NCBI GenBank assembly: GCA_002189035.1
Contig: NEEC01000009.1
Coordinates: 3,038,001-3,102,000 of the forward strand
DNA: 64,000 nucleotides
Source of the DNA: Utricularia gibba
Taxonomy: Eukaryota > Streptophyta > Magnoliopsida > Lamiales > Lentibulariaceae
Direction: 5' to 3'
This document shows positions 59,550-64,000 of this stretch, in pieces (position 1 is the first letter of the stretch; the number at the start of each line of letters is the position of its first letter). Position numbers and translations under genes: made by a program. The notes under the pieces are model-generated. The model saw only the letters and a list, made by a program, of their open reading frames with translations, ran no database searches and was not told the DNA's origin.

Positions 59550-62269
59550 AGTTAGGTCTGGGAGACGACTCTCTGCAATTTTTGCTTGCTGGAGCCATTT
59601 GTACAGGCTGCCTATTCTTCTTCCCAAAAGGTGTGGTTGGAGGATGGGATCTCCAGCCCCCCATGTGTCTGGTTTTTGTGTTTCCTCTTTTGTGTGGTGG
59701 GCCAGGAAGAACAAGAAAAAAAAACAGCATGGAGTCATCTAGGTGCATGTGTTACTACACTTTGATAATCAACTAATTAAACATCTTTGATGTCCTTTTT
59801 TTTAATGTTTTTATTACATTCTCAATGGAGCCATAAATCAAGAAATAAAATTGTGAGCATATGTCAAGAAATATGAGCATGATTTGAATCGCACATGGGG
59901 CATTAATTAAAGATTTAGTGGGGATGAGTGCCTTGGATTAACAACACGTTTTCTTCTTCCGTGGCAAATTATTTATATCTTCCAAGAACAAGATGCATTT
60001 CAAAAATTAGATTTTAGTAAAAGGTTTCAAGATCTCGATCGTCAAAAATCGATTTATCGTTGAGCCGAACCGAACCGGGTGAAATTGATCATCATAAACA
60101 TCAATCGCTAAGAATTGGATTAATTTCTCCTCAACAAATAAGGGATTGAATCATGCATGTTGATGGGTCCACACAACATGGTTGCCGCCACTTGATTTCT
60201 CCCAACCAATTGAATCCCACTCCTTATATCTAGGTATTTATTTAATTTTTTGTTTTAAAAAGTTGTTAATAAAATACAAATTTTGGTACAGTCTTGTGTT
60301 TTCAAAAAATATTATATTGATAATTGAATATCAAATTAGATTAATTTTTGTTTAAAAAACAGTATGAATTTATAAACATCAATTTCTATTTTAGTTATCA
60401 GAATCAGAACCAAAAAATAAAAAGTAGAATCTTTAAATTTTAAAAAATAATAAATATTTCAAAATTTGTAGTCTTTTATAATATAAATTAATTATTCATA
60501 TTTATTAATAAAATTATTTTTAACAAAGAATACATTCCATCATCATGAGAATTAGTTTTTATAAAATTTATAACAAATAGTAAAGAGTCATGTTAGAATT
60601 TAAAGCAATTAATACAAAGTAAATATAGACTTTTTGGACAAAGAAACGGGACGCGAAAATTGGCTTCTAAACGCTAGATTAGGCATGTAAAAGTATTCTT
60701 TTTTTAAAGAAAAACAAGACTAGTAATCCAATAAATAAATAGAGAGGGTTAGTAGGACAACCTCGTAATTAATGGCTTGACTTCAACATAATTTCTTTAT
60801 TAAAAAATAAATATTTAATGTGCAGTCAAAACGTTATATTTCTTAAACTGGGCAGAAAAAATTTATTAGTCCAATATACGGAATCCCAAATAATTAATAC
60901 TACTCCGGCTACACACATTACTTACACCTAAACTATATATTATAAAAAAATATATAACTTTTTATATGCCACTTAAATGGAACATTTATGGAACATATGC
61001 AATTATTTCTACGTGAGTTTTGTTTCTTTTAATTTCAATAATGGAATACCGCCGTCAGTCAGTATATTGGATTGGATTACAATAGAGTACATCCGTACAA
61101 TGTTGTCGATTGGACTTGTATTGGGCCTGGTGTTTATGTCGATAGGCCCATGTCTCCTTACTATTTCAGGAATTGTGTGTTCCATTTGCAATATACATAT
61201 TAGCCAATTATTAAATACATTAATTTTTCCTATTCGCATCCATTGGTAGCTCATAAGTTATATTTTCTATAATATTTTTAAATAATCAACTAAATGGTGT
61301 GTTTGGTTCACCCTCCTTCGGGTAGACGTGATTTTCTTATTATTTGTGTCAATCTTTATATTCAATTAATAATAATAAATATAAATTTATAATTTTAATA
61401 ATATGAAAGTGAATGACAGTGGTCAACGGATTCACGGCACGGTAAACTTTTTAACTGATTCACAATCGCTCTTAAATTAGGGATCTGGAGGGGGATCGGT
61501 GGACGCGATCCTCGGAGTCCATGCGTCATGAAAAGGATCGGGAAAACGGCACCGGGAATCCGATCGCCTGATCAGGTACGAATCTGTACTGAAGAGCGTG
61601 TGATCCCCCTTTGAAAACCAATCCCCGGTCAAAACTTTAGGATAACCCTAGAAATCTGCCTACGAAGCGCTAGTTGAAGGTTTCGTTTCACCAGATTTCT
61701 AGTGTATCAGAAGCGCTGACTTCTCAAAGTCCTTTAGGGAGTAGGATTGGTGAAGAAAGAAAGGATCAGTTCATGAAGATACGGTTTAGAACAGGGTCGG
61801 GTCTCCAACTCCGAACCAAAATCAGGTATCATCCATAGCCTAACTATATTCCCTCTGTTTTCTGATTGTCGGGCAATTCATTTCTTATTCATTTTCCGAC
61901 TATTTTTATTCCATGTGTGTGCTTATTTTTTTTTTTTAGATTTTTTCACAAACTAAATGAATAAAATATACAATAAAAATCAATAATTTGAAAATAAAGT
62001 CAACACTTCTAAAGTTTGACAAAAATCCCATGTCAAAACCGAATCAGTGGAACACCAATTGGGTCTGAAATCCATTTTGAACAAGTCAAATTGGGTTAAT
62101 ATATACATTATTTTTTAAAAATTTTATATGACTAATTTATTTGTTGTACACTTGTAATATAAAAGTATGAGTCCATTTAATATAACTTTTCAAAAAGTTT
62201 TTTTCGTTCATATTTGATAACAAAACTATTTTAAGACTAGAAATTGTTTTTTAGATGGGAGAGTCGAAT
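59550..62269. other. Long AT-rich intergenic region
   Basis: About 2.7 kb, mostly AT-rich. A GC-richer island at about 61430-61840 stands out (see findings). The short plus-strand open frame 60977-61249 has no recognisable domain. Confidence 0.5.
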
Positions 62270-62410
62270 CGGTTAACGATTATGAAATAAGAGAATGCAT
62301 GTAATATTATAATTACCGGTTAACCAGTATGAAGTAAGACAATGTATGTAATACTATAGTTACCGGTTAATGAGTATGAAATAAGACAATGTATGTGATA
62401 CTATAATTAC
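62270..62410. repeat. Three tandem copies of a 47-bp unit
   Basis: Copies at 62270-62316, 62317-62363 and 62364-62410, each opening CGGTTAA and closing AATTAC or AGTTAC, with the shared core GTATGAARTAAGACAATGTA in copies 2 and 3. Exactly 3 x 47 bases without indels; copy 1 is the most diverged. Confidence 0.9.
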
Positions 62411-62561
62411 CATAAATCAATCCATGTTACATAGATATAAGTCCTAAGGAAAGGGGAACACTGCATAAATGCCACTTGCTCTTCTTATTTAATGTCTGCT
62501 GCCTAACAAGAACTGCGTTCATTCATTAGTCATCATCTCATCAACCCTTGATCATGGTTAC

Positions 62562-63334
62562 TTAGATTAAGCTCCTGATGATGGCTGCCTCCTGGCTTTC
62601 TGCGTCAACAGTGGACAGAAGCTGGGACAGTCTCTCGCTTAGATCATCCACCTCTTTCTGCAGCTCCTTGATGTAGTTGCAGGCGTCTCCGAGCACCTTG
62701 TTCGCCGCCGCCTGTAATGGGTTCAGAAAGTGAAACCATGGCACACTGAGGAATGATCTGTAACATGATGAAGTTATGCACTCGTCCGACACATTTAATC
62801 CCATCGGATTTTCAATTGGGGAGATGAGATTTTGAATATTTACGTCTCTATGAATAAATGCCTCTTAAGTTGTTGCATCATTAGGTCTTCTTCCCCTTGA
62901 GGGCTATGGGTCAAATGGGCAGTTGAAAGCTGAGGACTGTAAAGGTAGGTGTTTGAAAGAGATGACGCTATCACATTTATATTGTTTTTTTCCGATGTGG
63001 GTATTTGTGTCAGTAAGAAAAAAACGATTCTTGACTGGATTACTGCCACCATTACCTTGTAACGATGTCTTGTGTATGCAGATGTGGAGTTGTGGAGAAA
63101 ACAAATAAACCAGTTGGGTGAAAAGAAGAAACTAGGGACTTTTTGGGGCTGGTTTTCAGTCAGGAAGGCGACAGACAGAACAATCAGGCATACCTTGTTC
63201 GATCTCCTACTGTTGGAGCGCATCTCAGGGAGGAGCCGGTGCAGCTTAGAAAGAAGGTCGACTATCTGATCGTCGGTTATTCGGGCGGCGCCGGAGCTGC
63301 TGCTGGTCGACATCCGGGACCTTCTACCTGACAT
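62562..63334 (-). CDS. PRE/KIDARI-type atypical HLH protein
   Basis: Two exons (63194-63334 and 62562-62711) give 96 residues, the usual size of this family. Exon 1 encodes [15 protein letters not shown] and [20 protein letters not shown]; exon 2 [36 protein letters not shown] and the C terminus AAIIRSLI. It is a helix-loop-helix without the DNA-binding basic region. PRE proteins sequester inhibitory bHLHs such as IBH1 and promote cell elongation in gibberellin, brassinosteroid and light signalling. No defects. Confidence 0.93.
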
Positions 63335-63776
63335 GGTGGAAATGTAGGCAGGCTCTGGGAGTGAGTGTTGTTGTATGTGTGTGTCTGGGGATGGAAGTGA
63401 GTGAGTGACTTGCGGGATTTAAAGGCGCTCGGAAATGTGAGTGTGTTAAAGGCTCCGGTGGACCACTGAAGAAAGATCACTGAGGAATGGGGCATCATGC
63501 ATAGGTCACAAACAACAACGAAGGCAGTGATGTCTGATGTGAAAAAAGATCACTTCATTAGAAGGATTCATCAAATGCTATGATCTCAAGAATCTTCATT
63601 TAGGATCACCCCTTTCTGTAGGGCGAGTACCAAACTTCACAACAAAATAAAATAAATCAAAATACTTAGATATTGAAAACTATTTCCTCCTCCATTAATT
63701 ACATCAGATCCCTCCTGTGTCACTGTTTGGCCATTCCTGGGCGGTGGTTCCACAGATCAAAGCCGGTGAATAGCCT
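63335..63776. other. PRE-like gene promoter and spacer
   Basis: Upstream of the HLH gene. A TTTAAA motif on the minus strand near 63420 could serve as its TATA element. No other signal. Confidence 0.4.
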
Positions 63777-63860
63777 TCAAGTAACGTGATGGGTTAGCAG
63801 AGGAGCAGGGAGGGTCGAGTTTACAGGAACAATGGCACCATGACTGTGACGGGTGGTTGC
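63777..63860 (-). CDS. Possible last exon of a gene beyond the window
   Basis: On the minus strand a TTTGGACAG acceptor-like site at 63861 is followed by an open frame encoding ATTRHSHGAIVPVNS and more, stopping at TGA 63777-63779. There is no recognisable domain and no upstream exon in the window. Weak; it could equally be noncoding. Confidence 0.2.
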   Translation of the reverse strand, partial: ATTRHSHGAIVPVNSTLPAPLLTHHVT

Positions 63861-64000
63861 CTGTCCAAAGAAGACACAAAAAAAAAAAAATCAAGTCGAT
63901 GTACTAAAAAAATATGGTTACATGTTAGATGTGGAAAATGGGTCGGCTTTCCTTTTCCAAGTAACGAACCAGAGCGACAGAAAGATTTCATTGTGTTTTT

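Overview
The window is nuclear DNA of a flowering plant. The genes are densely packed and full of short GT-AG introns, they lie between AT-rich spacers, and almost every product belongs to a plant-specific family (class I HD-Zip, ATL RING-H2, GLR, PUB-ARM, AGCVIII kinase, PRE-type HLH, BIR-type receptor). I cannot name the species. I see no transposon of recognisable type, no tRNA or rRNA, and nothing bacterial or viral.

Layout. 0-7 kb: a C3HC zinc-finger (NIPA/ILP1-like) gene (+), then an ATHB1/HAT5-like HD-Zip I gene (+) with a 29-codon upstream ORF in its leader. 7.5-12 kb: 16-exon BOP1 (+), a ribosome-biogenesis WD40 protein that appears to contain a U12-type AT-AC intron. 13-17 kb: two ATL-type RING-H2 ligase genes (+ and -) around a decayed NHL-repeat gene. 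18-21.5 kb: a clade-2-like glutamate receptor-like gene (-) with frame breaks and an internal stop. 21.8-27 kb: a U-box/ARM E3 (-), a plastid DUF760 protein (+) and a small DUF761 membrane protein (-). 27.7-35.4 kb: a BIR-like receptor pseudokinase (+), the tapetal MYB TDF1/MYB35 (-), a secreted prolyl 4-hydroxylase with ShK domain (-) and an AGCVIII kinase (-). 38.9-43 kb: a GT14 glucuronosyltransferase-like gene (-) divergent from a pectate lyase (+). 43.4-53 kb: SSRP1 of the FACT complex, a large membrane protein of the At3g28720 type and mitochondrial GUF1/EF4, all on the minus strand. 53.9-54.7 kb: an ATHB13/23-like HD-Zip I (-). 58.5-59.5 kb: a glutaredoxin-domain protein with a CxxC-rich tail (+). 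62.6-63.3 kb: a PRE-type HLH protein (-). The long spacers (36-38.4, 54.9-58.1, 59.8-62.5 kb) are AT-rich and hold only simple or short tandem repeats.

These are independent housekeeping and developmental genes, not a cluster. The most notable signals are the AT-AC intron in BOP1, the probable conserved-peptide uORF ahead of the HD-Zip gene, the broken GLR gene with a duplicated 3' end, and a repeated pattern in which otherwise intact genes lack a single base, often in a G/C run. That last pattern points to consensus error at least as much as to biology.
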